This document shows, one piece after another, positions 37,166-49,580 of a stretch of 64,000 nucleotides of DNA. The notes beneath the pieces were generated by a model. That model did not search any database. It saw nothing but the letters and a program-made list of their open reading frames with translations, and had not been told where the DNA came from. How positions within the stretch are numbered: the stretch's first letter is position 1; each line of letters opens with the position of its first letter. The position numbers were made by a program, and so were the translations under genes. The DNA comes from Arachis hypogaea (lineage: Eukaryota; Streptophyta; Magnoliopsida; Fabales; Fabaceae). Location of the stretch: contig NC_092038.1 of the NCBI RefSeq assembly GCF_003086295.3, forward strand, positions 128,677,518 through 128,741,517, given 5' to 3'.

Positions 37166-37422
37166 GGTTAATTTTTTTATATATTGAAAAAATTTGGGTG
37201 TAATACTTAATCATTGGATTTTATGGTGTTTTTTGAAATTGTGGGAACAGTACAATACGCCCCCCTTGTATTGTATATTTTAAATTAAAATATACAATAG
37301 AAGGGGGCGTATTGTCAATACAAGGGGGGCGTATTGTACTGTTCCCACAATTTCGAAAAACACCATAAAATCCAATGATTAAATATTACACCAAGATTAT
37401 ACCAATATGTAAGAAAAAAATC
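37166..37422. mobile_element. Mutator-type hairpin MITE
   Basis: A 257-bp element with perfect 9-bp duplications ACACAACAC (37157-37165 and 37423-37431). The arms are almost perfectly complementary over about 115 bp each. The right arm contains an extra 19-nt insertion that partly duplicates the GGGGGCGTATTGT block. The transcript would form a long hairpin. Confidence 0.88.
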
Positions 37423-37431
37423 ACACAACAC

Positions 37432-38310
37432 AATCCCCTTCTCTTTTTTTCTTCTTTTCGTGGTAAAATATTTTTTTTAGTAAAATAATGTTTTAGTCTT
37501 TATTATTTAAACTAAATCCTAATTATATTTTTAACGTTCGAAATGTTATATTTTTTTATCTTAAAAATTTTATTTTATCATATTTTAATTTTTTAGTCAA
37601 AACTAATTTTTTTAAAATATTATTTTTTATATTATTGTCTTTTTTTTATTATTCTATTATTTTAATTCTTAAATCACTACAATATTACTATGCGACTACC
37701 ACTACTATATTTATGATTTTTTCCGCCGCCTAAAAGAATACGGTAATGAAAGAAAGGACGTTAAAAAAAAATAATTTTGACCAAAAGATTAAAATATAAT
37801 AAAATAAGATATTTAAAATAAAAAATTGATGTTTCAAAAATTAAGAATAAAATTTAAATTTAAATATTTAATCAAAACGTTGTGAATTAAAATAATATTT
37901 TGTTTTTAAAGATTACTTTGTTAATTACTGGAAAGATGAGTTTATTTGGTATTTGTGTGATGAATTTACCTAGATATCATCCAATAATATTTAGATTCAA
38001 TTTCTAAAAGAATTAAAGTCCTACTAATTTTACCTACTATTCTAATTAAATTTTAATATATATTTTATAAAGAAATTAGGTTTGTATATTTCTCTCGTCA
38101 AGCTTAAAGAAATTAATTGTGGATTTTTGTTTCTATTTGTATTTAAATTATAAGCTTTTTCTTTCTATTACACTCTCTTTCCACATTTATATTTTCATAA
38201 ATTTTACTAAAAATTATTTTAAAATAATATGTAATTTATTTTTTATGATATATTTTAATTTTTAATTGGTTAATATTTTGAGTAATTTTTCATATCTAAG
38301 TAATTTTACA
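37432..38310. other. AT-rich spacer
   Basis: Nothing recognisable; very AT-rich with no open frame of note. Confidence 0.4.
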
Positions 38311-38514
38311 ATTAAATTCATCTAAGTGATTTGAGTCACGCATTTTTTTTCGTTTTCTTTCTCCATTGCGCTTCTTCTTCTTCAATCCAGATGCCACGCC
38401 TTCTTTTTTTTCTCATTATTTTTTATTATTTTTCAATTTCGTTACCGTATTATCAACACCTCTTCCTCTTCCTCCTCTTGAAATTTCGTCTCCTCCTTCC
38501 TTTTTATCCTTCTC

Positions 38515-38515
<1 letters not shown>

Positions 38516-38565
<50 letters not shown>

Positions 38566-38566
38566 T
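38516..38566. repeat. (ATC)n microsatellite
   Basis: ATC trinucleotide run of about 50 nt within a pyrimidine-rich stretch. Confidence 0.9.
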
Positions 38567-38603
38567 GTCTTCTTCTAATACATATCATCTTATCGTTATC
38601 ATC

Positions 38604-38889
38604 GAATTCGAATTTATATAATAGGCAATTTTCGGTTCATTTGGTACAGTGATTTCGTTTTGAGCTAATTTTTGGTTCATTCGAGATGCAAACGTTTTTG
38701 AATTCGAATTTACAAATTGGACAATTTTTCGTTCATTTAATATTATACAATTGTTTTGTTTTGATAATATTTTCGATTTATTCGAGACGCAGGTGTTTCT
38801 GAATTCAAGTTTATATAATGGACAATTTTCGGTTCATTTGGCATTATAAAATGATTTCGTTTTGATAATATTTTTTGTTCATTCAATCA
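38604..38889. repeat. Three degenerate tandem copies of a ~100-bp unit
   Basis: Units begin GAATTCGAATTTA or GAATTCAAGTTTA at 38604, 38700 and 38801. Each contains GGACAATTTTCGTTCATTT-like and TTCGTTTTGA-like blocks. They lie between a pyrimidine-rich stretch (38340-38580) and a purine-rich one (38940-39175), which could be arms of an old inverted-repeat element. Confidence 0.6.
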
Positions 38890-39179
38890 CCGCAAAGAAT
38901 TAGAATCAATAAAGATGTTAGCAAAATATTAGTATTGTTGGTGATGACGATAATGATGATGGAGGAGAAAGAAGAAAAGGAAGGAGAATATCAAAGAAAT
39001 TCAAATAAAAAAGAAATAGGAGGAGGAGGAGAAGGAGGAAGAGGAGATAGATATGGTGGTATGGCGGTGGTGACGATGACGATAATAAAAAAATGAAAAA
39101 AATGAGAAGGAGAAGGAGAAAAAAAGAAGCGGGAGGAAGAGGAGAAAGAAGAAGAAGAAGAAGAAGAAGAAGTCCCGCA

Positions 39180-40259
39180 GTGTAAATTAAATAAGTTGGA
39201 TGAACTTAGATGTTTATGGGTTTGTTTGGATGAGTTTCTAGGAAAAGATATTTTTTCGAGTTATTTTTTTTAAAAGATCTTATGAAAAAGTAAAAGTAAT
39301 TTTATGTTTGGGTATCTCATGCAAAAAATCTTTTTATCTATCAATTATGTTTGGGTATAATAATATAAAAGTATTTTTTATTTATTTATTACATGAAAAA
39401 TATCTTTTCTTAAAATTTTTTTTTTAAAAAAGATGTAAATTACAACTTTTCAAAAAAATATATTTTTTAATTTTTTTAATATTTTTGTTTTTACTACTAG
39501 AAATTTGTCAAACATACTAAAAAATTAAAAAAATTATTTATTAAAAAAATTATTTTTATCAAAATAATAATATCCAAATAAATACGTAAAATTATTTAAA
39601 TGTATAAAAGAACTCTAATATTTTAACAACATCCCCCAAGTTTTTTCCGTTAAAATTTCAAACGAAAAAAAAAAAGGAAGAAAACTCATAACGTTCTTTT
39701 CTCTTTCAACATAACGGTTATCACTTTATGTACATTAAATTTTTCATTTTTATTGAAGTAAACCATTGTTCACCCCATGCATGTATCTTTTACACTTTAA
39801 ACCTTCCAATGTTTTTATGTTCATTACTTTCTTAACATTAAAATCAAAAGGTCTTTCATCAATTTTCATTCTTTTTGTTTCACCAATAATCTATTTAATT
39901 TTTACCAAAAAATATCTATACAAAAAATATTATAATGTAATCATAAAAGAGTCCGTTATTTTTTTCATTTTTTTTACTGTTGAGCTTTATGTTTTTGTTT
40001 TGGTGACTCTGTTGAGCTTTATGTTTGAATCCTAATTTGGATTCAATCTTCTCTACCACGGTAATTAATTGAATATCTATCATGATTATGCTTTTTGTTT
40101 TGTTTGACAGAAAAAAATTTGAAAGAGAGATTTATTTATTAATATTTGTAAAAATATACAATAATCTATTATAATAAGTTAATTGTAACTAATTCTATTA
40201 AAATTAAAATATTAATTATAGTTCAATTTAAGCAACTCAAATTATTGATATAGTCAATA
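39180..40259. other. AT-rich spacer
   Basis: No gene recognised. The 89-codon frame at 39766-40035 is hydrophobic but lies in biased DNA and has no recognised domain. Confidence 0.4.
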
Positions 40260-40268
40260 ATTAAATGA

Positions 40269-41722
40269 AGAATAAATTATACTTTTTGTCCTGAAGTTTG
40301 CTAAAAATTTTAAAAATATCTCTAAATTTTGATTTGTTTTAATTTTATCATTCAAATTTTCGATTTGCATAAATTTGATCCTTATTACTAATTTTTTGAT
40401 AATTTTTTTTTCAAATATACCACTTAAACCAATCATCATCATCATCACAATCTTCTTTGTCTCTTTTCATCCTCGTCATCGTCTCTACTGTCATCGTTAT
40501 TATTGAGCAACTATTGTCAACCTCCTCCTTCATCGTTACCGGCCAAATCTCTCGTTTTTCCTTCTTTCTCTTTTTTTCTCTGACTCTCCATCACCATCAT
40601 CTCTGTTGAGCCCCAATCTTAGATAACCACTAACTTTTTTCTTCTTCTTCACGTAAACCCAGCACCGTCGAAGCCATTGTTCTTCTTCTTTCTCTGTTTG
40701 TAAATCCAGCCTCATTAATTATTAGTACTAGTTGGGTCAATACTTTTTTTTTGTTTCAGATTTCACACAAAGCAAAGCAAAACCCTTTTGCTACCACACA
40801 AACCTGAAACCCTGACCCCAACAACAAAGTTCCTTCCTTTCAATATTACCCGTACTATACCTCATTGAAAAATTAATAACACACAAAAAATATGTGACAA
40901 ATAACGAAACATGATCCATTTTAACACACTTCTTTTCATTTCTCAAAATGCCAACATCCAAAACAAATAAATTTATTATCATGGCCATGATCATACTCCA
41001 ACCTCTCTTCATCCCAACAAAAAAAAATTAAAAATTAAAAAAAAGAAAGAATAAAAAGAAAAAGAAGAGGAGGATGAGAAAAAAGACCACATCTTTAAAC
41101 ACTTACATCATCAAAATTATGGTTTTTTTTAAACTCCATTGTTGAGAAAAGATGCATGCTTTTGGAAATTTCAATGAACATATTGAGAGTGAAAAGTGGT
41201 AAGAACATTGCTAGAGGGATCCCTGCGAGAAGAGCTCCTCCAAAAACCGGTTCCATAGAACCTATCACACATCTCATTCTCTGTTTGCTAACAGAAAAGG
41301 AGGAAGAGCGATGGCTTCAACGGTACTGAGTTTGCACGTAGAAGAAGAAAAAGGGTGGTGGTCATCGAAGATTGGGGCTCAACAGAGATGGTGGTGATGG
41401 AGATGGAGTCAAAGAAGAAAGAAAAAAGTAGGAGAATGAGGGGTTTAGCCGACAACGATGGAGGAAGTTGACAGTGGATGCTCAATAATGATGATGGTGG
41501 AGAAGATGGTGAGGATGAAAAGAGAGAAATAAAGAGAGACAGAGATGAGAAGTATAAGAGAGGGGTATATTTGGAAAGAAAAATATTAATTATCAAAAAA
41601 TTAGTAATAAGAGTAAAATTGATGCAAATCGAAAACTTAAAGAACAAAATTGAAACAAATCAAAACTTAGGGATATTTTTAAAATTTTTAGTAAATTTTA
41701 AGAAAAAAAAATATACTTTACC
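40269..41722. mobile_element. Larger Mutator-type element of the GGGTAAA family (copy E)
   Basis: A 1454-bp element. The ends GAATAAATTATACTTTTTGTCC and the inverse of GGTAAAGTATATT match the family of 5602-5967. The flanks ATTAAATGA (40260-40268) and TTTAAATTA (41723-41731) agree at 7 of 9 positions. The inverted repeats extend about 200 bp. The interior (about 40550-41300) is GC-richer and unlike the MITE interior. On the minus strand it includes a 60-codon frame (41277-41095) with a hydrophobic segment, perhaps captured host DNA that I cannot identify. Confidence 0.7.
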
Positions 41723-41919
41723 TTTAAATTAAAATATCAACTAATCGGAAATTAACGCATCGTATAAAATAAATTATATATTATTTTAAAGAGAATTGAG
41801 TAGAATTTAACTTATATTTTAATAATCAGAATTTTTTTAATTTTTTAAATATTAAATTTAAAAGCTATGGGTTAGTTAAGTTATAAAGCAACGTGCGTGT
41901 CATTCAATTAATTTTATTT

Positions 41920-43547
41920 GAGTAAACACTTAATTCGGTCCCTGTCCATATCAAATTAGGACAACGCGATCCTTCACCAAAAAAGTAACCTACGTCGGTC
42001 CCTGTCTATGCATAAAATAACTCATCGTGCCCCCTCCCATGTATTTCCGTCTATGGACAGGGACCGACTTGGGTTACTTTTTTTGTAAGGGATCGCGTTG
42101 TTCTAATTTAAAATGGACAGGGACCGGATTTGGTGTTTACTAAAAAAAATATTAAAATTAGTAGTGTTAAAAAATTGAAAATTTAATATTATAAAAAAAT
42201 TATATAAAGACTACTTGACTACAGTTGATATTTTAAAAATTATTTTTAGCAAGTATAGAAATAAAAGTGGTATTTTGTCTAATATTGATATTTGACAATT
42301 GGATACGCAAGGGATGTTACTACAGCGTCGTCAAAGATTCGTGTAAGCATGGCGCACATATAGTGCTCAACACGTATTTTGTGTTTTAGTTATGACTTAT
42401 GATCTACCTTATATATTAGACCTATTCCACCTACAGCAATATCCAAATTTTTTTTAATAAAAGGCCAATTTTCAACAAAAATATCCAAATTTTTTCTTAT
42501 AGAAAAAAATTAAGCCATGATATTCTTTCATTTTTAAATTAATTCTTATTCAATTTATTAAAATTAATATATTAGAAAAAATTCACCTAAATATATTAAT
42601 TTTTCAATAAATTCAAAAAGTTAAAAGATTTTAATAATGTAGATATAGAACTTATTTTATACAATTATATTACCTTAACACAAAAAATTAATCACCATAT
42701 AAAAATAAGTTTAATATTCATAAAGAAAACCTTTTTTGTTATGAAAAAATTAATTTTTTTATTATTGACAAATTTATTATTCTCTTATATCAGATTTTGT
42801 TTTCTTTAAAAAGTATAGAATCTAACTTTGCTTCGTGGCTGCTCGTCACTGGAAAAATAAAGAAGTTAATAGAAAATTTCGAATATAACTAATTCATTAC
42901 TAAGGGTATAATAGATATTTTACCAATTCCTTTTACTAAAATCTTTTCACATAGCTAATGTGAAACATCTTATGAGCAAGGTAATATTCACTAATTTTAT
43001 TGTGTATTATCAATTTTTTTATTTTTATGTCATTTTTTTTCGTCAATCTTCTCTTATCTTTTATATCTTTAACACTTATGTTGTATTATTTGTATTTATT
43101 ACACAATGTGCCAATATAACAAATGATTCAATATTTTAATACATATTTTTTCCATGTTATATCAATTATGACGTGCGAACACTTTTACTGATTTATTGTA
43201 TCGGATGAATATCGAGAAGTGTTAAAATATATTCAACACATAGAAGTGTCATATTTTTAACTTATTATGTCTTAATAAAAAATAAAAATTTTGTAATATT
43301 TTTTGACACTACTAATTTTAATATTTTTTTTAGTAAACACCTAACTCGGTCCCTGTCCATTTTAAATTAGGACAATGCGATTCTTCACCAAAAAAGTAAC
43401 CCAAGCCGGTCCTTGTCCATGGACGGGAATACATGAGAAGGGGCGCGATGAGTTATTTTATGCATAGACAGAGACCGGCGTGGGTTATTTTTTTGGTGAA
43501 GGATCGCGTTGTCCTAATTTGATATGGACCGGGTTTGGTGTTTACTC
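41920..43547. mobile_element. Composite-looking Mutator-type element with palindromic ends
   Basis: A 1628-bp element with perfect 9-bp duplications ATTTTATTT (41911-41919 and 43548-43556) and ends GAGTAAACAC / GTGTTTACTC. Each terminal repeat is about 255 bp, the two being inverted copies that share about 30 bp of inner flank. The outer 225 bp of each is itself a near-perfect hairpin, with TCGGTCCCTGTCCA blocks facing each other. The 1.1-kb centre is AT-rich and encodes nothing I recognise. Confidence 0.82.
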
Positions 43548-43556
43548 ATTTTATTT

Positions 43557-44192
43557 TTATTAATTATATATATATTTAATAAATAAAAGATAAACTAATA
43601 AATACATTAGTATACGAAGAGTATTAGATGATTATCAAAATTTATTATTTTTAACCATCAGTTAGTTATCAATATTTAAAAATATGGGATAAAGTATATT
43701 GTTGGATTAATAGACTAAAAAAATTAAACTAAAAAAATTGAGTTAATACCAAAGTAATGATACAAAAAATAATGTATAGCCAAATAGGTCTCTAAAAAAA
43801 ATCTGATCGAATATTTTCATTCCCAAAAAAATTTTAATACGTTGAGGTCCTTTAACTTTATAAAAATAAGATATATAAGTCTTTTCGTTACATTTTTGAG
43901 AACCTATTTATCTAAGTAAAAAAATAATAAATCTGATTAAGATAGCGATTTCTATATCTTACTTTTATAAAGTTTTAGATCTGAAGGTAATAAAAAAATT
44001 TTAAAAACAAAAATATTTGATACAAAATTTTTCAAAAATCTACTTAAATATAAACTCTAAAAAATAATAATTTGTAATAGCCCTAGCATTTCTCTTAGTA
44101 TATATTGATACACTAAATCAGGAAAAAGTATAGGTATTGGTTGTTTGGGGCTTTTAAGTTGTATAATTATAATTTTCCCTTTCTAATAATGG
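43557..44192. other. AT-rich spacer
   Basis: No gene or defined repeat recognised. Confidence 0.4.
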
Positions 44193-44366
44193 CAGGGGCG
44201 GAGCTAGAAAAAATATTGGAGGGGGCAAAAAATATTTACACAATAAAATAAGACTAAAATAAAATTTTAAGGGGGGCTAAACTGAAATTTATATATAATT
44301 TACATGTAAAAAATTAAAATTAGGGGGGGCCATTGCCCCCTTTGCTTGTACCTAGCTCCGCCCCTG
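44193..44366. mobile_element. Short hAT-like MITE with GGCGGAGC ends
   Basis: A 174-bp element with perfect 15-bp inverted ends CAGGGGCGGAGCTAG and subterminal GGGGGGC blocks. The TSD is unclear: CTTTCTA occurs just outside both ends, but six bases away on the left. Related to 14460-15336. Confidence 0.75.
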
Positions 44367-44978
44367 CTTTCTATCCCCACAACCATAGCCTTTGGTAGCT
44401 CCTTCTCCACTACTGTAACGGTTTATATAAAGCTATCGTGAATTTTTTTCTTGGCTGGTAAAAATATTGGTTATATGAAGCTTTTAATCATTATTATCCT
44501 TGGTTGGTGTATGTAAAGAATGGATGGGAATGAAGAAAATAAAAGTTACTGAGGCATGTTATTGGTTATGTTTTCCATGATGGATTCTCATCAAAAGGGA
44601 TGCGACCAATGCGTTAGATTCAATTATTATTGCAGAGATATAGGCAACATGATGAAACCTTTCGTTCAAAGTATCTTAAGAGGTCTTCATTTTTATGTTA
44701 AAGATATCATCGCTTTCAACAAATCACTAAAGTTCATACCATTATCACTTCCTATCTGATCATGCTTTTCTTACTATTTCAAGTTTCAACAACAATTCGA
44801 TTATTAGTTTTCGCTTTCTTTCTTTCTTTCTTGCGCGATCTATTTTAGTAATTGGATTTTAATGTGTACAATATTACATATGTTTAGAATTCGAAACATA
44901 CTGGATAAACAATTGATTTTCATGATTATATGATGGATAATATATTAATATTATAAAAAGAATAAAAAAATGAGTTCC
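44367..44978. other. Spacer without recognised gene
   Basis: A 67-codon frame at 44556-44759 lies in ordinary-composition DNA, but I recognise no domain and see no splice-linked continuation. Confidence 0.35.
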
Positions 44979-45276
44979 GATCCGTTAGAGAATGTGTACA
45001 ATGGACTATATGAGTTATAAAATGAACATCATCCATAATATTCAGAATAACCATTACTCATTCCAAAAATTTAAGCTAATTTTTGAATTCACCAAAGATC
45101 AATCAAACTCTTGACCTTTCAGATCTAGAATTCTAATACTATGTCATGATACCACTCATTTCAAAGGCTTACGCTGATATGAAAAGGTAACACTAATAAT
45201 TATATCTTTAATACTTCCTAAACCTCCATTATTGTACGTATTATACGAATATTTCATTGGCTCCCCATATTTTTCC
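44979..45276. repeat. Inverted-repeat MITE, copy related to 54933-55188
   Basis: Shares GTGTACAATGGACTAT, a TCAAACTCTTGACCTTTCAG block and GAATATTTCATTGGCTCC with the element at 54933-55188, in the opposite orientation. No matching TSD is visible, so it is older or truncated. Confidence 0.65.
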
Positions 45277-47222
45277 TAAAAGAATATGTACTTATTTGAT
45301 CTTGTAACGTTAGAGATCATAATACACGCATCTCTTATTTTTATATAATTATAAAAATTAAAGCTGATTGTTTAGCATACATTGTGAAATTTGGCAAATG
45401 GGTTTCAGGCTTTTACTTTCATGATTAACCCTGAATAATTCTTACTCTCTTACCTACCATGCATGTGATGAGGCAAAAGCCAAGTGAAAAAGTGCAGAGG
45501 GATCCAGAGGAAGTCATGTTCGAGCTCAACACATGAGATTCAAAGCTATAGCCTACTTTTGTTCAGGTTAGGATAACAATGCCATATCTTTCTTAAAAAA
45601 AATTGTTAGTTAAATACTAAATGAATTAAAAGTCGGTTTCGCTAAAAAATTAACTAGGAGTGAAGTCAACTTCAGCCAACTAGTTAAAAAATAAATTTGT
45701 TATAAAAAACAAATTTTTGTTACCCTAATTTTTCGAATTTTAAAATTAAAGTTAAAAGAAGATTGATTTACTTGGCTTATATTATAGTTGACTTTCAAAA
45801 CTTTTTCATTAAAAATAAATACGTCTCAGATCATATCGTAAAACTTTTAAAGATAAATGAACGCTTTATTCATTTAATAACTAAGAAGATGTTTAAATGA
45901 TGACTTAGGACTTAGGAAGATAAATACCTTTTTTTAAGTTATTTTTTTGAATTGATTTGTTTTAATTAATTTATTTTAATTATAAAAAGTACTACTTCTT
46001 TGAATTCATTTGTTTTAATTAATTTTTTTAATTATTAAAAATTATTACTCCATTTTTATTTCGTTAGTTGTCTTTAAAATTTTAAAAATAAATAATTAAA
46101 AAAACATAGTATTCCTTTGTAAAAGATTGAATATTTCTATTTGCGATGATGTTTAATATACAAGCATTTCTTATAACTAAGTCTAATTAAATTGGTACAA
46201 ATCTAACAACAAAAATGCACATATCCATCATCTAATTTTTTTTGTCTCAGTGCTTTTCAACATAGAAAATTAGAAATTTCATTACCACGCAGATAATTTT
46301 TGTTACGGAACACAATTTTTTAAAAACAACACAAAAAGAATTACAACGCTATATATATATTTATAGATATAGCATACAAATTTTTGTACATAATAAAAAA
46401 AATTATTTGGTATAGCACAAAATTTTTTATGCTATTTTTTGTGACTTTTTTTATGCTATTAATCATTTTTGTTGTACACCAAAATTTATATACTGTGTAT
46501 CAAATTTTTTGTGCTCAATATTTTTATTGAACATATACAGGAAGAAGAAGAAAAAAATGAAGAAAAAAAAAAGAAAAACATGACTATAATTATGATAATG
46601 ATAATGATAATGAAAGAGAATGAAACAGCAGTTGCAGCGACGACGACGGCAGTGACAATGACAAAGATGACACCAGAGAAATAAGTGCATAGAAGAAGAA
46701 GATAACAAAAAAAAAAGAAGAGGAGAAGGAAGAAGAAGCACCAACAATGTATATATAGAATTAAAAGAAGAAAGCCGGACAATTGGAGTTTTAATTTAAA
46801 AAATATTTGAACGCCTAGCTAGTTTTATTATTTTGTTTAAATCTAATTATGTTTTTTTTACTTTTAAATTAAATTTAAGAATTTTAATAAGATAACTTTA
46901 TTTTAATAGTATACTAATAGAATTTTTTAATTCTAATATTTCAATACATTAAAAATATAAAACAAAAAAGCTCTTTTCAATAATAACCTTTAAAATTTTA
47001 TTTTTTTAATGTTGCTTTTAAAATGTGCTAGCAAGACCCAATTTAAATATGATTTGAATCATAATTAATATAAAACAGACAATATTAATGATAAACATTC
47101 GATCTCCTTTAAAGCATCTTTTTATACATCAATTAACTATGCTTGCGTTGTCTAGTTCATGGAATTTGATGTCCCGAAAAAAATCTTAGACTACAATGGC
47201 CCGATTTTGGAATAATTATTAA
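45277..47222. other. AT-rich spacer with purine/pyrimidine tracts
   Basis: Open frames at 46463-46782 on both strands come from GAA/ATGATA low-complexity tracts and are not genes. Nothing else recognised. Confidence 0.4.
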
Positions 47223-47231
47223 TTATTTTTT

Positions 47232-48049
47232 GGATTAAATATTTTTTTATTCCTAAAAATCAAAATCGTTTCCGACCTTTTTTTGTTATTAATATCATCC
47301 TCCACGTTTAAAAATGCTTTAAAATCATCTTTTCTCTAATTATTGGACCCAAATACTCTCATCATCATCCTCCTCCTCTTTACCTTCCTTACTCCACCAC
47401 CTCCACTGCCACCAACATTAATTGCCGGCGAGAAGAAGAAGAAAAAGGCTTCGCCGGCGAAAAACAACGCAGCGACAGCAGTGGCAACCCGCAACCCCTC
47501 CCTCCTTCGCATCGCTTTTCTCTCTTTCTTCTCCCATGAACCAGCGGTGGCAGCACCTCATTCGCATCGTTTTTCTCTCTCTCCTCCAATAAACCAGCGA
47601 CCCAGTTGCAGCAGCAACCCATCCGTCCCTCTATTCGCATCGCTTCTCTCTCTCTTCTCCGATGAACCAGCAGCGACAGCACCTTCTTCGCATCGCTTCT
47701 CTCTCTCTCTCTTCTCTGATGAACCAGCGACCCAGCGGCAGCAGCAACCTGTCCCGGCGACAACGGTGATCCAACGATGACCTTGTAGCGGCAATGGCAA
47801 TCTAGTGGCAGTGGCAACCCAACAGCAACCCCTCCCTTTGTTATGGTGGCAGTGGATATGGTGGAAGTAGTGGGAGTGAGGAAGGTGAGAAGAAGGATGA
47901 TGGTGATAAAGAGTATTTTAGTCCAAAAATTAAAAAAAAGATGATTTTAAAGTGTTTTTAAACGTTAAGTATTATTTTAATAACAAAAAAAAGTCAGAGA
48001 CGATTTTTATTTTGACCCAAGACATTAGGGACGAAAACATACTTAACCC
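47232..48049. mobile_element. Mutator-type element with ~160-bp inverted repeats and internal minisatellite
   Basis: An 818-bp element with near-duplicate flanks TTATTTTTT (47223-47231) and TTATTTCTT (48050-48058), 8 of 9 matching. Inverted repeats of about 160 bp include TAAAATCATCTTTT and TTGGAC..AAATACTCT. The GC-rich interior is pyrimidine-rich and holds a tandem repeat at 47506-47760. Long open frames on both strands through it reflect the repeat. Confidence 0.75.
47506..47760. repeat. Minisatellite with alternating ~54- and ~73-bp units
   Basis: Units starting TTCGCATCG at 47506, 47561, 47634 and 47687 (55, 73, 53 and about 74 bp) share TCTCTCTTCTC and GAACCAGCG. Units 1 and 3 resemble each other, as do 2 and 4, so the true unit is a dimer of about 127 bp present twice. 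Confidence 0.75.
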
Positions 48050-48058
48050 TTATTTCTT

Positions 48059-49454
48059 TGCTAATCCATATATTATTAACATCTGCATAAAAATTCTCAT
48101 ACTCACCATAAAGTAGAAAAGAGCATCCCCTTTAAATATCCGTGGACAGAAAAACACAAATTCTTTAAACATAGTTAGTACTTAGTAAAAGTAAAAAATG
48201 GGTTTAACCAAAGTTCTCTAACTTGATCATTATTGTTTCACATAGGAATAATCAAAGTATGATGCATGGCTTCACTTGGTTGTGCTTAATGACGTTATAC
48301 TTCCAATAGCGTGAGGACATAAAAAAAAAAAATCTTGAATGAGAATTAATAACTAAATATAAATATAAATATAAATATATAGATATAGAGATGAAGAAGG
48401 AAGTTAAGTGCAGTACAAGAAGTGTTTCTCTTTTGTGAGCGTAGCACATATTTGGCTTCCTTGCCATTTATCAGTATGGACACATGATTATACTTAATAT
48501 CAATAATGTCACACACACTCTTAGCTAGCAGAGCGTACTTTTCTCCCTATGGATTATATCATACTCAAAATAGTATCAACACCTATAAATAGCTAACATT
48601 TTTTTGGATTGGACATTACTCATCTTTTAAAAGAAAGTGAAAAATGGTTTCCTGTACATATATATAAATTAAATGAAGCCATCTTCAATTAATTGAAGCA
48701 TCAACATCAACCCCATTTATTAGTTACATTAGTTATTAGTACTTGTAACTCTTTTTTTTACTATAATCCTGTGAAATAAATAATTTTGGGTATAAAACAA
48801 TAAAAACATTAGTCCTGTGGCAGCATGTGAATATGTATATATGACACCAAATCCATATGTAGATACCAAATTTCTGAGAATCACTATAAATTTTGAATGC
48901 TGCCTTAACCAAAGTGACTTATACATTCCATATGAATAATAGATGGCCCACCAATACAATGAATGCAAGGCTGCATGAATTTGTACTACCATACAATACA
49001 TACATCACTATTCACTACTACTGAACCAACCCAGCCCCCCCCACTACCATTCTCTCTTCAGTTTTCAGTTCAATTTTCAGTCCCTTGTGTTGATGAATAC
49101 ACTTAAATATTCTAAACACTTTTCATTTTATTGCCCAAACAAGAACCTGCACCTTTCATCACACTCCACCGCCTCCATCTGCAAGTCCTGCAAAATATAT
49201 AAATAAAAGAATACAGGCCCACCAACGGGGGCCATGACACCACAACCCATACGGATAGGAGGGCCCATTGGGCTAACCTATCGTCCGTGTAATGCACGCT
49301 CCTGATGTTGCGGTGGCAAGGATAGATAAGGAATTAAAGATGTGAGGTCCAAAGTGAACGGGAATAATGATGAGAAGTTCGCACTTACCACTTACCACAG
49401 TTTTTTTTTTATCAATTTAATTGTTAAAAAAAAATTGTCTTATTAAATGAAAAT
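48059..49454. other. Spacer without recognised gene
   Basis: Includes a short (AAATAT)n run near 48355-48385. 49020-49320 has higher GC but no coding frame I can support. Confidence 0.4.
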
Positions 49455-49580
49455 TTAGGTTCACTCTATTTCACGTGAAATTAATATTTGAAAGTCGTTA
49501 AATGATTTGACTGATTTGACTAAATTTTTATCTAACGATTTTTAACTATCAACTTCACGTCAACCTGAATTTTCACCATT
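49455..49580. repeat. Hairpin MITE family, copy 2
   Basis: Inverted repeat: TTCACGTGAAATTAATATTTGAAAGTCG faces CGATTTTTAACTATCAACTTCACG. Same family as 25725-25832. Confidence 0.6.

Noticed and set aside
39766..40035. 89-codon frame rich in Phe, Leu and Ile
   Set aside because: Expected by chance in T-rich DNA; no conserved motif.
44556..44759. 67-codon frame as a small gene
   Set aside because: No domain, no promoter signal and no extension by splicing.
46463..46782. Hydrophobic open frames of 94-98 codons
   Set aside because: Low-complexity GAA/ATGATA tracts read in the antisense frame.
47343..47817. Long open frames on both strands (up to 145 codons)
   Set aside because: Explained by the GC-rich minisatellite inside a transposable element; no domain.
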